Source of the DNA: an uncultured Acetobacteraceae bacterium
Lineage (GTDB): Bacteria; Pseudomonadota; Alphaproteobacteria; Acetobacterales; Acetobacteraceae
NCBI GenBank assembly: GCA_903924985.1
Contig: CAIYDT010000243.1
Coordinates: 1 to 51,366, forward strand
DNA: 51,366 bases
Direction of reading: 5' to 3'
Positions 40,178-48,613 of this stretch are shown here, one piece after another. Below the pieces are notes generated by a model. The model made no database searches. It saw nothing but the letters and a program-made list of their open reading frames with translations, and had not been told where the DNA came from. Position 1 is the stretch's first letter. Each line of letters begins with the position of its first letter. Both the position numbers and the translations under genes were made by a program.

Positions 40178-41184
40178 TCCGGCACGTCGCGGGCGCGCCG
40201 CACCCCCCATCGGGCGACTATGACGCCGACGTCGTTATCCTGGCGCTCGACCGGCTGGAGGAGACGGTGGATGCGATCCGGTCAGCGCTCGCGCAGACGG
40301 GGGTAAGCCGGCATGTGACCATCCTCGATCAAGGATCGATGGCGGAAAATCTGGTGTGGCTGGAAGCGATGGTGGCCGGACGCAGCGACGCCACGCTGCT
40401 GCGGTCGGATCGCAATCTGGGCGTGGCAGAAGGGCGCAATCGGGCCAGCGCCTTCGGGCATGGGCGGACGATCGTCGGCCTCGACAACGATGCGGAATTC
40501 GCCGGCCCCGACACGCTGGCTGGAATGGTCGCGGCGCTGGACACCGAACCGGACCTGGCCGCGATCGGTTGCCGGATCGTGAATTTCGAGACCGGACGAG
40601 ACGACATGACCTCCTGGGGGTATCCACGATCCTTGCTGCCCCGCTCGGGAGGCAGCTTCCTTACCACCACGTTCGTCGGCGCCGGCCATGCGATCCGCCG
40701 TACCGCCTGGGACGAGGCCGGTGGCTACGATCCCGCGCTGTTTTTCTGCTGGGAGGAATACGATCTCTCCCTCCGCGCCATCGCTCGAGGTTGGCGGGTG
40801 CGCTACCGCGGCGACCTGGTGGTTCGCCACAAGGTCAGCGCCGAACGGCGCGTTGTCTGGTCCGGCGACCGGTGGTTCCATTTCGTTCGCAATCGCCTCT
40901 ATATCGAACGCAAATACGGTATCGGGTGGCTGGCGCTGACCCCACGGGTCGGCGGTTACCTGCTCAAGGGGCTGCGGAACGGGCTGCCGGCGCAAACATT
41001 GCGCGCCATCCCGGCGGCGATGGGTATGGCGCGCCGAACGGTCAAACAGGCCTTGCCGCCAATGGCACAATCCTATCTGCACCAGCACGACACCGCGCAC
41101 CGGGAGGCCTGGATCCGCCGCCTACGCACCGAAGTCTTAACCTCCGCACCCGGCCCTGTAACAACGCGCGCGTTTGGGTCATAG
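40174..41184 (+). CDS. GT2 glycosyltransferase (rhamnosyltransferase-like)
   Basis: A 336-residue protein starting with GTG in the previous stop. ADVVILALDRLEETVDAIRS, NLGVAEGRNRA, IVGLDNDAEFAGPD (the D-x-D-like site) and DEAGGYDPALFFCWEEYDLSLRA (in two parts: DEAGGYDPALFF and CWEEYDLSLRA) fit GT2 members that work on O-antigen or exopolysaccharide. No membrane helix is clear. It is last of the polysaccharide run. Confidence 0.85.
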   Translation: MIRHVAGAPHPPSGDYDADVVILALDRLEETVDAIRSALAQTGVSRHVTILDQGSMAENLVWLEAMVAGRSDATLLRSDRNLGVAEGRNRASAFGHGRTIVGLDNDAEFAGPDTLAGMVAALDTEPDLAAIGCRIVNFETGRDDMTSWGYPRSLLPRSGGSFLTTTFVGAGHAIRRTAWDEAGGYDPALFFCWEEYDLSLRAIARGWRVRYRGDLVVRHKVSAERRVVWSGDRWFHFVRNRLYIERKYGIGWLALTPRVGGYLLKGLRNGLPAQTLRAIPAAMGMARRTVKQALPPMAQSYLHQHDTAHREAWIRRLRTEVLTSAPGPVTTRAFGS

Positions 41185-41214
41185 TGCGCCCGTCTCCAAC
41201 CGAGGATGGGTGCC

Positions 41215-41508
41215 ATGCCGACCTATGTCATGCTGGCCAACTGGACCGACCAAGGCCTGAAGGCCATCAACGACGGCCCAAAACGGGTCGATACCGCCAA
41301 GAAAATGCTGGAGGAGATGGGGGGCACCGTCCGCTCGCTCTACATGACCATGGGGCAGCACGACATGGTCGGCATCTACGACGCCCCCGACGATGCCGTC
41401 GCCGCCAGGTTTACGCTGATGCTGGGGCAGCTTGGGTATGTCCGAACGACGTCGATGAAGGCCTTCCCCGAGGAAGCCTACCGGCAAATCGTCAACTCCC
41501 TTCGTTAG
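41215..41508 (+). CDS. GYD-domain protein
   Basis: A 97-residue protein. PTYVMLANWTDQGLKAIND and GGTVRSLYMTMGQHDMVGIY are the GYD (ferredoxin-like) pattern, followed by LGYVRTTSMKAF. The family is widespread with no proven activity. It lies nine bases before the SDR gene and is probably in one operon with it and the Rieske oxygenase. Confidence 0.82.
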   Translation: MPTYVMLANWTDQGLKAINDGPKRVDTAKKMLEEMGGTVRSLYMTMGQHDMVGIYDAPDDAVAARFTLMLGQLGYVRTTSMKAFPEEAYRQIVNSLR

Positions 41509-41517
41509 GCAGACTTC

Positions 41518-42303
41518 ATGATCTCAGGCGCGCGTACACCGTTGACGGTGGACCTTGGCGGCTACCGGGTGGCGATCTCCGCCGGGGCCAACGGCATCGG
41601 CAAGGTGATGGCGGATAGTTTCGCCGCCTGCGGGGCGTCGGTGTTCGTATCCGACGTGGACCAGCGGGCGCTGGATGCGTGCGGATACCCAGGTATGCGC
41701 GCTGATGCGGGGGTCGTCGCCGACTGCGAGGCATTCGTCGATGCCGCGGTCAAGCATCTGGGCGGGCTGGACGTGCTGGTGAACAACGCCGGCATCGCGG
41801 GTCCGACCGCCACCGTCGAAAACGTCACGCCGGAGGAGCTGGATGCCACGCTGCGCATCGACCTCGCCAGCATGTTCCATACCGCGCGGCGGGCGATCCC
41901 GGCGCTGCGGGCGAATGGCGGCGGCGCCATCGTCAACCTGAGTTCGGCGGCTGGGCGGTTCGGGTTTGCTTTGCGCGCGCCCTATGCGGCGGCGAAGTGG
42001 GGCGTGGTGGGGTTCACCAAATCGCTGTCGATCGAACTCGGTGGCGACGGGATCCGGGTCAACGCCATTCTGCCGGGGCCGGTCGATGGCCCGCGCATAA
42101 GGGCGGTGATCAAGGCCAAGGCGGAGGCGGCAGGTATTTCTGAAAACGAAATGACTGAGCGCACCGTGGCCGTGACGAGTTTGAAGTGCTTCGTGACGCA
42201 GCAGGACATCGCGAACATGGCGCTGTACTTGGCGAGCCCGTTCGGGACCACGATCAGCGGCCAGACGATGTGCGTCGACGGGGATATGCAAAATACGATG
42301 TGA
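41518..42303 (+). CDS. Short-chain dehydrogenase/reductase
   Basis: A 261-residue SDR. The nucleotide loop is ISAGANGIG (residues 20-28), in which the usual T-G pair is S-A. LVNNAGIAG is near 88-96. The catalytic Ser142/143, Tyr156 and Lys160 are in IVNLSSAAGRFG and PYAAAKWG. YLASPFGTTISGQTMCVDGD closes the fold. The cofactor is likely NAD(H), since VSDVD places an Asp after beta-2. It probably serves the neighbouring Rieske oxygenase, but the substrate is not evident. Confidence 0.87.
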   Translation: MISGARTPLTVDLGGYRVAISAGANGIGKVMADSFAACGASVFVSDVDQRALDACGYPGMRADAGVVADCEAFVDAAVKHLGGLDVLVNNAGIAGPTATVENVTPEELDATLRIDLASMFHTARRAIPALRANGGGAIVNLSSAAGRFGFALRAPYAAAKWGVVGFTKSLSIELGGDGIRVNAILPGPVDGPRIRAVIKAKAEAAGISENEMTERTVAVTSLKCFVTQQDIANMALYLASPFGTTISGQTMCVDGDMQNTM

Positions 42304-42316
42304 TTTGTTCCTAATT

Positions 42317-42347
42317 CGTCATGGAATGGGTTGACCCGAGCATGACG
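42317..42347. repeat. CGTCAT-edge palindrome between SDR and oxygenase genes
   Basis: CGTCATG (42317-42323) and CATGACG (42341-42347) are perfect 7-base arms around AATGGGTTGACCCGAG. It has the same edges and TTGACCCG centre as the copies at 14293-14377. Confidence 0.6.
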
Positions 42348-42367
42348 GTGGAGGGGAGTTTGCCGCC

Positions 42368-43603
42368 ATGCCCAACGACACCATTTCTGTGACCGCGTGG
42401 CCGCACGGTCTGACGCGCGTCCCGTTCTGGGTTTACCAGGACAAGGATCTGCTCCAGACCGAGCAGCAGCGGGTTTTCGAAGGGGCGGTGTGGAATTATC
42501 TGTGTTTAGAGTCCGAAATCCCCAACCCCGGCGATTGGCGTGCCACGGTGGTGGGGTACATGCCCGTGGTGGTTGCTCGGGATACTGACGGCACCATCGC
42601 AGCGTTCGAGAACCGGTGCGCGCATCGGGGGGCGCTCATTTGCCTGGACGATGCCGGGCGCGGGGCCAAGGATTTCCACTGCGTCTACCACGCGTGGCGC
42701 TACGATCTGCGGGGCAATCTTGCTTCCATTGCTTTTCGGCACGGGGTCAATGGCAAGGGCGGCATGGATGCCAGCTTCCGGATGGAGGATCACGGGCCGC
42801 GCAAGCTTCGGGTGACCACGCTGTTCGGTTTGGTGTTCGGCACATTCTCGGCCGACACGCCCGACATCGAAACCTATATCGGGGCGGAGGTACCGCCGCG
42901 GATGGAGCGCGTGATCGGTGGTCGGCAACTGGAGATCATTGGCCGCTTCACCCAGGTGCTGCCGAACAACTGGAAGATGTATGCGGAAAATGTGCGGGAC
43001 TCCTACCACGCGTCGCTGCTGCATCTGTTCTTCGCGACGTTCAAGATCAACCGGCTCAGCCAGGGCGGCGGGCTGATCGTCAGCCCCAATGGCGGCAACA
43101 GCGTGTCCTCCACCATCGCGCCAACCGAAACGACCGACCAGGCCTATGCTGGCATTCGTTCCGTCGACGACGGGTTCCACCTGGAAGATGAATGCATGTT
43201 GGACGTGGTGGATGAGCACCCCGACCGTATCCGCCAGCACATCGTAACGGTGTTTCCCAATTTCGTGGTGCAGAAGACCCAGAATGCCATGGCGCTGCGG
43301 TTCTTTACGCCGGACGGGGTCGATCGCACCAACCTGGAATGGATCTATTTCGGCTACACCGACGACACGCCGGAGATGCGTGCCCGCCGGTTGCGGCATT
43401 TGAACCTCGGCGGACCGGCCGGGTATGTGTCCATGGAGGACGGCTGCGTCGGCGGTTTCGTCGAACGCGGCATAGCCTCGACGCCGGACAGGGAGTCGAT
43501 CCTGGAAATGGGCGGCTCCGGTACCGCAAGCCAGGAAACCCGAGCGACCGAGTCCGCGGTGCGAGGGTTCTGGGGGCTGTGGCGGCAGATGGTCGGCGTG
43601 TGA
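42368..43603 (+). CDS. Aromatic ring-hydroxylating dioxygenase alpha subunit (Rieske type)
   Basis: A 411-residue oxygenase component. The Rieske cluster ligands are Cys84 and His86 (NRCAHRG) and Cys105 and His108 (HCVYHAW). The mononuclear iron site is Asp211, His214 and His219 in ENVRDSYHASLLH. No beta subunit or ferredoxin reductase gene is adjacent, so it is either an alpha-only enzyme or uses partners elsewhere. It reads with the SDR and ADH genes, suggesting oxidation of an aromatic or heterocyclic compound to a diol or alcohol. Confidence 0.88.
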   Translation: MPNDTISVTAWPHGLTRVPFWVYQDKDLLQTEQQRVFEGAVWNYLCLESEIPNPGDWRATVVGYMPVVVARDTDGTIAAFENRCAHRGALICLDDAGRGAKDFHCVYHAWRYDLRGNLASIAFRHGVNGKGGMDASFRMEDHGPRKLRVTTLFGLVFGTFSADTPDIETYIGAEVPPRMERVIGGRQLEIIGRFTQVLPNNWKMYAENVRDSYHASLLHLFFATFKINRLSQGGGLIVSPNGGNSVSSTIAPTETTDQAYAGIRSVDDGFHLEDECMLDVVDEHPDRIRQHIVTVFPNFVVQKTQNAMALRFFTPDGVDRTNLEWIYFGYTDDTPEMRARRLRHLNLGGPAGYVSMEDGCVGGFVERGIASTPDRESILEMGGSGTASQETRATESAVRGFWGLWRQMVGV

Positions 43604-43606
43604 CTG

Positions 43607-43915
43607 GTGCCGCGTTTCACGCTTCATATAGGCGCGCACAAGACTGGAACCACTTACCTGCAGCGCGTCTTCCACGCGCTGCGTCCGGCCCTGGAAACCG
43701 CGGGCATCGTGTTTCCGTCGTTTTGGAGCCAATCCGACGATCAGCCGGAACTCGAGCGCTTGCACCAGCAGCTTTGGGCATCGTACGGGAATCTGGTCGC
43801 CGCCCCTCGCCTGGAGGGCCGGTTTTTTGCCCCCCGAACACGGGACATCCCCTATGCGCAGCCCCTGCAACCGTTGACGGCGTTGTACCAGGCATTCCAG
43901 GCTGCCAACCGATAG
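43607..43915 (+). pseudogene. N-terminal stump of a sulfotransferase-like protein
   Basis: Starts GTG 43607, three bases after the oxygenase stop. RFTLHIGAHKTGTTYLQ is the 5'-phosphosulfate (PAPS) loop of sulfotransferases, followed by ALRPALETAGIVFPSFW. The frame ends after 102 codons, while such enzymes are usually about 250-350 residues with a 3'-phosphate-binding motif that is missing here. It looks truncated by deletion; a short functional protein is less likely. Confidence 0.65.
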
Positions 43916-43925
43916 GATCACCGCC

Positions 43926-44927
43926 ATGCGCGCCATCGTATTCAAGGCCGAGGGACAACCCCTCGCCATCGAGGACCGGCAGACCCCCATCGCCCAGCCC
44001 GGCGATATCGTGCTGAAAGTTGCTTTTTGCGGCATCTGTGGCTCCGACCTGCATGCGACGGAGCCCAGCCCGACGCCGCTGGAGGCGGGGACCGTACTGG
44101 GGCATGAGTACGCGGGCGTGGTGACGCAGTCTGCCTCGTCAGCGTTCGCCATTGGGGACCGCGTGATCGGGCTGCCGCTGCGGGAGTGCGAGGACTGCCG
44201 CCCCTCCGGCGCCGGCTGCCGCGACCGGCTGGGCATCCACTGCCCGCGCAACCGAATCATCGGGCTGTCGGCCTCGGAGCCTGGGGGTTACGCGGAGTAC
44301 CTGGCGATGCCGGCGCACCACGCGATCAAGGTGCCGGACGGGCTGGACCTGCGCCTGGCGGCACTGACGGAACCCCTCGCGGTGGGGCTGCACGCAGTGC
44401 GGATGGCGGGGTCTTTACTGGGCATGCGCGTGCTTGTGGTCGGTGCTGGGCCGATCGGGTTGGCGGTTCTGGTGTTCGCCCGAGCGGCGGGAGCGCGGCA
44501 GGTCATGGTGGCGGAACCTGGGGCGGACCGGCGGGCGCTGGCGGTGCGGTTGGGCGCTGTTGGAGTCGCGTCGGCGGATGCCGCGCAGGGGCCGGAGGTC
44601 ATCTTTGAGTGCGTGGGCGTGCCGGGCGTGCTGGCGCAGTGCATGCGGGTGGCGCCCTTGCACGGGCGAATCATCGTGGTGGGCGTGTGCCGGGTGGAAG
44701 ACCGGGTCATGCCGCGCGTCGCCATCCGCAAGGAGCTGCTGCTGCAATTCGTGCTGGGCTACACGCGCGACGAGTTCGCGATGGTGCTGGATATGCTGGC
44801 GTCTGGCCAGATCGACGCGGCGCCGCTGATCTCCGGCGTCATCGGCCTGGACGCGGTACCGGAGACGTTCGAGTCGCTGCGACGGCCGGGCGCGCACGCG
44901 AAGGTGCTGATCGATCCGAGCAGATAG
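43926..44927 (+). CDS. Zinc-dependent medium-chain alcohol dehydrogenase
   Basis: A 333-residue MDR enzyme. Catalytic zinc ligands are Cys38 (CGICGSDLH), His60-Glu61 (LGHEYAG) and Glu149 (LTEPLAVG). The structural zinc set is Cys88, 91, 98 and 106. Rossmann VVGAGPIGLAV is near 171-181. It probably oxidises an alcohol or diol with NAD+. It is downstream of the SDR and Rieske genes and the sulfotransferase stump, and a strong hairpin follows its stop. Confidence 0.9.
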   Translation: MRAIVFKAEGQPLAIEDRQTPIAQPGDIVLKVAFCGICGSDLHATEPSPTPLEAGTVLGHEYAGVVTQSASSAFAIGDRVIGLPLRECEDCRPSGAGCRDRLGIHCPRNRIIGLSASEPGGYAEYLAMPAHHAIKVPDGLDLRLAALTEPLAVGLHAVRMAGSLLGMRVLVVGAGPIGLAVLVFARAAGARQVMVAEPGADRRALAVRLGAVGVASADAAQGPEVIFECVGVPGVLAQCMRVAPLHGRIIVVGVCRVEDRVMPRVAIRKELLLQFVLGYTRDEFAMVLDMLASGQIDAAPLISGVIGLDAVPETFESLRRPGAHAKVLIDPSR

Positions 44928-44936
44928 CAGTACACA

Positions 44937-44978
44937 CGAAACGCCGGGCGGATGCTACGGCATCAGCCCGGCGTTTCG
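44937..44978. terminator. Long near-perfect bidirectional terminator hairpin
   Basis: CGAAACGCCGGGC (44937-44949) pairs with GCCCGGCGTTTCG (44966-44978). A second stem, GATGC/GCATC, continues inward to a TACG tetraloop with one mismatch. With a bulged A, ACAC/GTGT extends the outer end. It lies between the convergent ADH and rpmJ genes and can end both. Confidence 0.85.
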
Positions 44979-45020
44979 GTGTCGGGAGACGCTACGCCCG
45001 GCGAATGGGCGTCAACAACC

Positions 45021-45146
45021 TCAACCCTGGCGGCACTTCATCCGCGGGTTTTTCTTGTTGATCACGTAGACCCGCCCGCGGCGGCGCACCACGCGGCAGT
45101 TCTTGTCGCGCACTTTGGCCGACTTCAGGCTGTTTCTCACTCGCAT
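45021..45146 (-). CDS. rpmJ: 50S ribosomal protein L36, type B
   Basis: A 41-residue basic protein. [20 protein letters not shown] and [21 protein letters not shown] (shown in parts for length) match L36 of the KNPRxKxRQG type. The classic zinc ribbon of the other L36 form (C-x2-C...C-x4-H) is absent. It is a single gene with its own promoter. It is too short for many ORF callers and lies in the antisense shadow of no larger real gene. Confidence 0.93.
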   Translation of the reverse strand: MRVRNSLKSAKVRDKNCRVVRRRGRVYVINKKNPRMKCRQG

Positions 45147-45179
45147 GATACACACTTCATCCAGGCAAACGGAGGCGGG

Positions 45180-45208
45180 TGGATAGGGGGTGTGCCCCCC
45201 AGAGTCAA
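45180..45208 (-). promoter_or_regulatory. Candidate sigma70-type promoter for rpmJ
   Basis: On the minus strand TTGACT (45208-45203), a 17-base spacer and TATCCA (45185-45180). The spacer itself can fold as GGGGG-CACA-CCCCC, which may also act as the end of the msrQ transcript. The ATG of rpmJ is 34 bases downstream. Confidence 0.4.
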
Positions 45209-45211
45209 GCC

Positions 45212-46066
45212 TCAGGTCGGCTGAGCGGCAATCCGGCCGGACGACCGTCCAAACCGTCCAGCAACCCGCCGCCCAACCACCAGTGCCACCACGACCACCC
45301 CGGCCACGAGCACGTAGTGCGCCGGCCTCAGGCCGAAATTCAGCGTCTCGTTCACCGCCAGCACCCGCCACGGGTCGATGCGTGTCGCCAGACCGTACCA
45401 CGCGGACTCGATCCCGGCCGTCGCCAGTCCCGCCGCCAGCGCCAGCGCCGGGTAGACCGCCACGCCGCGCTGCCACGCCATCGGCAGTACCCGCCACAGC
45501 ATCAACCATACGTAGAGCCCCGCCACGAATACCGGTTCCGACACGTTGGCTTTGGACTGGATGAAGTAGTGGAACACGCCCATCGCGATCAGCGGGTAGG
45601 CCAGAGTGTGCAGCCGCTTCCACCACCGCCCCATGCGCTTGATCGTCCCGTTGGTGGAGGTAACCCCCAGCGCGGAGAACCCCAGCAACGCCACGAAGCC
45701 GATGGTCAAATAGAACCGAAGCAAAATCTCGCTGACCACGATCCCGAGGGTGAACATCTGGTCCATCGTATAGAAGAACAAATGCGCCAGCCCGTATGCC
45801 AACCCCGTCAGCCCCACCATGCGCCGCACCAGCAGCAGCCCCGGCCATTGCAGCATGCGCGCCGCCGGGGCGATGGCGAGGGAGACCAGGAAGAACCGGA
45901 TCGCCCACAGGCCGGCGCCCTGGACGGCCTCGGTCACCGGGCGGCCGCCGGCCTCCCCCATGATCCACCAAGCGAAGTACCAGATCGCCGGCGCGAAGGC
46001 GGAGGCGAACACCGCCGCCTTCAAGGGCAGGAACTGGCCGCGGCGGTCTCTCCAGGGAACGATCAT
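45212..46066 (-). CDS. msrQ: Haem b membrane subunit MsrQ (YedZ type)
   Basis: A 284-residue protein with about six hydrophobic segments. [38 protein letters not shown] and the haem-ligand His residues in them fit the ferric reductase-like MsrQ/YedZ fold. MsrQ passes quinone or flavin electrons to MsrP, which repairs oxidised Met in the periplasm. No msrP is adjacent here, which is unusual. It overlaps aat by four bases. Confidence 0.85.
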   Translation of the reverse strand: MIVPWRDRRGQFLPLKAAVFASAFAPAIWYFAWWIMGEAGGRPVTEAVQGAGLWAIRFFLVSLAIAPAARMLQWPGLLLVRRMVGLTGLAYGLAHLFFYTMDQMFTLGIVVSEILLRFYLTIGFVALLGFSALGVTSTNGTIKRMGRWWKRLHTLAYPLIAMGVFHYFIQSKANVSEPVFVAGLYVWLMLWRVLPMAWQRGVAVYPALALAAGLATAGIESAWYGLATRIDPWRVLAVNETLNFGLRPAHYVLVAGVVVVALVVGRRVAGRFGRSSGRIAAQPT

Positions 46067-46782
46067 CTGCTGGTCTCCTCGATACGCCCTTCTGACCCGC
46101 TGGGATGGCAGACGTTACGTGGGAGCTTGCCCGCGATCGCCAGGAACTCCGCCGCCAGCGCGTCCGGATCCGGGAACGGCAGCCACTCGGCGGGCGTGTC
46201 CACCGCGACGGCAAGCCGAGCCTTGTAGTCATCGCGGGGAATTTCCTTGGCGCCGAAGGTCATCAGATGGCCGGTGATGAACTGGGTGTCGAGCAGCACG
46301 AACCCGCCCAGCCGCAAACGCGCCACCAAGTGCACCAGCGCCACCTTGGAGGCATCGGTGGCGAAGCTGAACATGCTCTCCCCAAAAAAGGCCCCGCCTA
46401 GCGACACGCCATACAGCCCGCCGACCAGCTGACCGCCTAGCCGGCATTCCACCGTGTGCACATGGGTTTGCACGAACAGCTCCCCGAACAGGCGCACGAT
46501 CTCACCATTGATCCAGGTGTCGGTCCGGTCCGGAGTCGGGGTGGCGCAGCCCGCGATTACCCCCATGAAATCCTGATCGCATGTCACCTCAAACGCGCCC
46601 GACCGCACCGTCCGCAGCAGCCGACGCGGCAGATGGAACCCGTCCAGCGGCAGGATGCCGCGCTGTTTCGGGTTCAGCCAGATCAGCCGGGGATCGTCCC
46701 GCGAACGGGCCATCGGGAACATGCCGATCCCGTAAGCCTGGAGCAGCATGGTCGCGGTGATCTCGGGCGTGCGGGTCGGCAT
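46063..46782 (-). CDS. aat: Leucyl/phenylalanyl-tRNA--protein transferase
   Basis: A 239-residue Aat enzyme of the N-degron pathway, adding Leu or Phe to proteins with N-terminal Arg or Lys. [12 protein letters not shown] near the start, [48 protein letters not shown] and [19 protein letters not shown] (in parts) are in family order. Start ATG 46782. It is divergent from the VOC gene and coupled by ATGA overlap to msrQ. Confidence 0.93.
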   Translation of the reverse strand: MPTRTPEITATMLLQAYGIGMFPMARSRDDPRLIWLNPKQRGILPLDGFHLPRRLLRTVRSGAFEVTCDQDFMGVIAGCATPTPDRTDTWINGEIVRLFGELFVQTHVHTVECRLGGQLVGGLYGVSLGGAFFGESMFSFATDASKVALVHLVARLRLGGFVLLDTQFITGHLMTFGAKEIPRDDYKARLAVAVDTPAEWLPFPDPDALAAEFLAIAGKLPRNVCHPSGSEGRIEETSR

Positions 46783-46850
46783 AGCCTATTGTGCAGCCGC
46801 GCGACCGGTGGGCAAATACCCCCCGTTCAATCAACTTGAGGAAACCGACC

Positions 46851-47234
46851 ATGGTTGCTTTCACCTGGGAACACGTCCACCTGCGCACCCCCAATCCCGA
46901 AGAAACCGCCCAGTGGTATCAGGACAAGCTCGGTGCTGCGATTATACGCACCAAGATGGCCGATGGATCCAACCGCATCGACCTGAATCTGGCTGGCCAG
47001 AAGGTGTTCATCGCCCAGACCGAACCCGGCAAGGCCGGTGAGGCCCCCAACTCCCCCTACATGGGTCTGGACCACTTCGGCATGACGGTCACCAACATGG
47101 CCGAGGCGGTCGCCGAGCTGAAAGCCAAGGGCGTGGTGTTCACCATGGAGCCGAAGCAAATCCGCCCCGGCACGACGATCGCGTTTTTGACTGCCCCGCA
47201 GAACGTCTCGATCGAGCTGATCCAGCGGGGGTAG
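46851..47234 (+). CDS. VOC-family (glyoxalase-like) protein
   Basis: A 127-residue single-chain VOC protein with two beta-alpha-beta3 units. HVHLRTPNPEETAQWYQDKL begins the first (metal-ligand His), and GLDHFGMTVTNMAEAVAEL begins the second; SIELIQRG carries the terminal Glu ligand. It might act on a glyoxal, extradiol or epoxide-type substrate; this cannot be told from sequence. GAGGAAA lies eight bases before ATG 46851, so the in-frame upstream ATG was rejected. It is convergent with the UdgX gene. Confidence 0.85.
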   Translation: MVAFTWEHVHLRTPNPEETAQWYQDKLGAAIIRTKMADGSNRIDLNLAGQKVFIAQTEPGKAGEAPNSPYMGLDHFGMTVTNMAEAVAELKAKGVVFTMEPKQIRPGTTIAFLTAPQNVSIELIQRG

Positions 47235-47242
47235 GCCCTGAT

Positions 47243-48532
47243 CTACGCGGTCAGGAGAGTCCTGACCGCCGCCAAATCCCGCACGAACGCCTGGTATTCA
47301 CGCTCCTGCGCCGCCCCCTCCGGCACGCGCAGCAAATACGACGGGTGCACCGTCACGAACACCAACTGGCCGTCCGGCAGATACATCGCCTGTCCCCGCT
47401 CGCGTGTCACCGCCACCGGGCGCCCCAGCACGCCGCGTGCCGCGCTGCCCCCCATCAGCACCAGCACTTTGGGGCGGATGCGGACGCGTTCGGTGTCGAG
47501 CCATATGCCGCAGGCGGCGATCTCCTCCGGGCTGGGGGCGACGTGGATGCGGCGCTTGCCCCTCAGCGTGAACTTGAAGTGCTTGACCGCGTTGGTGATG
47601 TAGATCGCGCGGCGGTCGATGCCGGCTTCCTCCAGCGCCTGATCCAGCAATTGGCCGGCGGGGCCGACGAAGGGGCGGCCGATGACGTCCTCTTGGTCGC
47701 CTGGCTGTTCGCCCACGAACAGGACCAGCGCGTCCGCTGGCCCCTCCCCGAACACGGTCTGGGTGGCGGCGTCGCACAGGTCGCAGCGTTCGCAGCCCGC
47801 GGCCTCCCGCCGGGCGGCGACTAATCCGGGGTCGGCCATAACGGGAAACACCACGGGTCCGAGCGCGGGGCGGTCCGGAGGACGGGGGGATTCGTCGAGG
47901 TCTTCGGCTTCGGGCACCGCGGTGCCCTCCCGCGCATCGGCCAGAATCACATCCGCATGCATCTCCCACCAGGCTCGCAACGTCTCGTCGTCGTCGGCCC
48001 GCGCCAGGCCGCCACCAAACCGCAACGACGTTCCATCCCAATGGGCGCTGGCATCCGGCGTCACGATCATGAGCGGGCGGGAGGGGAAGCGCCGCACGAT
48101 GAGTTGGGCATTGGCCTCCAGCACGTAATGCGCCGGGGCGTACCACCCCAGCAGCCCCTCCCCCGCTGGCATGAACCGCAGATGGGTGCGCATACGATGG
48201 GCATCCGCCCGCACGGAAAGCGCCAACCGGCGGGCCAAATTCAGGTCCGGATCGTCCGGCAGATCCAGCACCGGCTCCCCGCCATGTGCCCGCCACACCA
48301 AGCTGTACAGCAGGCCGAAACGTTCGGGTTCCCGCGCCTGGATCGCCACCCCGGCCAGTGCGACAAGCGCCCGAGGCACGTTGAAACCGCCCGTCGCCTC
48401 CGGCAGCGGTTCAGCAGGGCCGCCGACCACCCAGCCGACGTCCCCCGGCTCAACCCCGGCCAGCACCAGCGCGCGTGTCGCCGCGCGCCACCCGGCCCAA
48501 TCGGTCTCGCTGGTCAGCGCCACCTGTCGCAT
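47243..48532 (-). CDS. udgX: DUF4130-UdgX fusion (uracil-DNA glycosylase superfamily)
   Basis: A 429-residue two-domain protein. Residues 1 to about 215 resemble the DUF4130/TIGR03915 domain (GFNVPRALVAL, LSVRADAHRMRTHLRFMPAG and HYVLEANAQLIVRRF). The rest is a UdgX-type glycosylase with Cys247 and Cys250 (CERCDLC) for an Fe-S cluster, GEQPGDQED, GRPFVGPAGQ, the hallmark KRRIH loop (326-330) and VHPSYLLR. His330 in UdgX makes a covalent bond with the DNA sugar after uracil removal. ATG 48532 is the first codon that gives family sequence. Confidence 0.9.
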   Translation of the reverse strand: MRQVALTSETDWAGWRAATRALVLAGVEPGDVGWVVGGPAEPLPEATGGFNVPRALVALAGVAIQAREPERFGLLYSLVWRAHGGEPVLDLPDDPDLNLARRLALSVRADAHRMRTHLRFMPAGEGLLGWYAPAHYVLEANAQLIVRRFPSRPLMIVTPDASAHWDGTSLRFGGGLARADDDETLRAWWEMHADVILADAREGTAVPEAEDLDESPRPPDRPALGPVVFPVMADPGLVAARREAAGCERCDLCDAATQTVFGEGPADALVLFVGEQPGDQEDVIGRPFVGPAGQLLDQALEEAGIDRRAIYITNAVKHFKFTLRGKRRIHVAPSPEEIAACGIWLDTERVRIRPKVLVLMGGSAARGVLGRPVAVTRERGQAMYLPDGQLVFVTVHPSYLLRVPEGAAQEREYQAFVRDLAAVRTLLTA

Positions 48533-48613
48533 GCGGGTAACAAACGCCAATCCGCGGCACTTTCCAAGCCCAACCAGCGGCTTATGGTGGGGGATCGCCA
48601 CCCGGAGGCCGCC

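Noticed and set aside
47957..48613. Upstream extension of the ggt frame over the udgX gene
   Set aside because: The extension is antisense to udgX and has no family similarity; ATG 48614 with GGAGG gives the normal protein.
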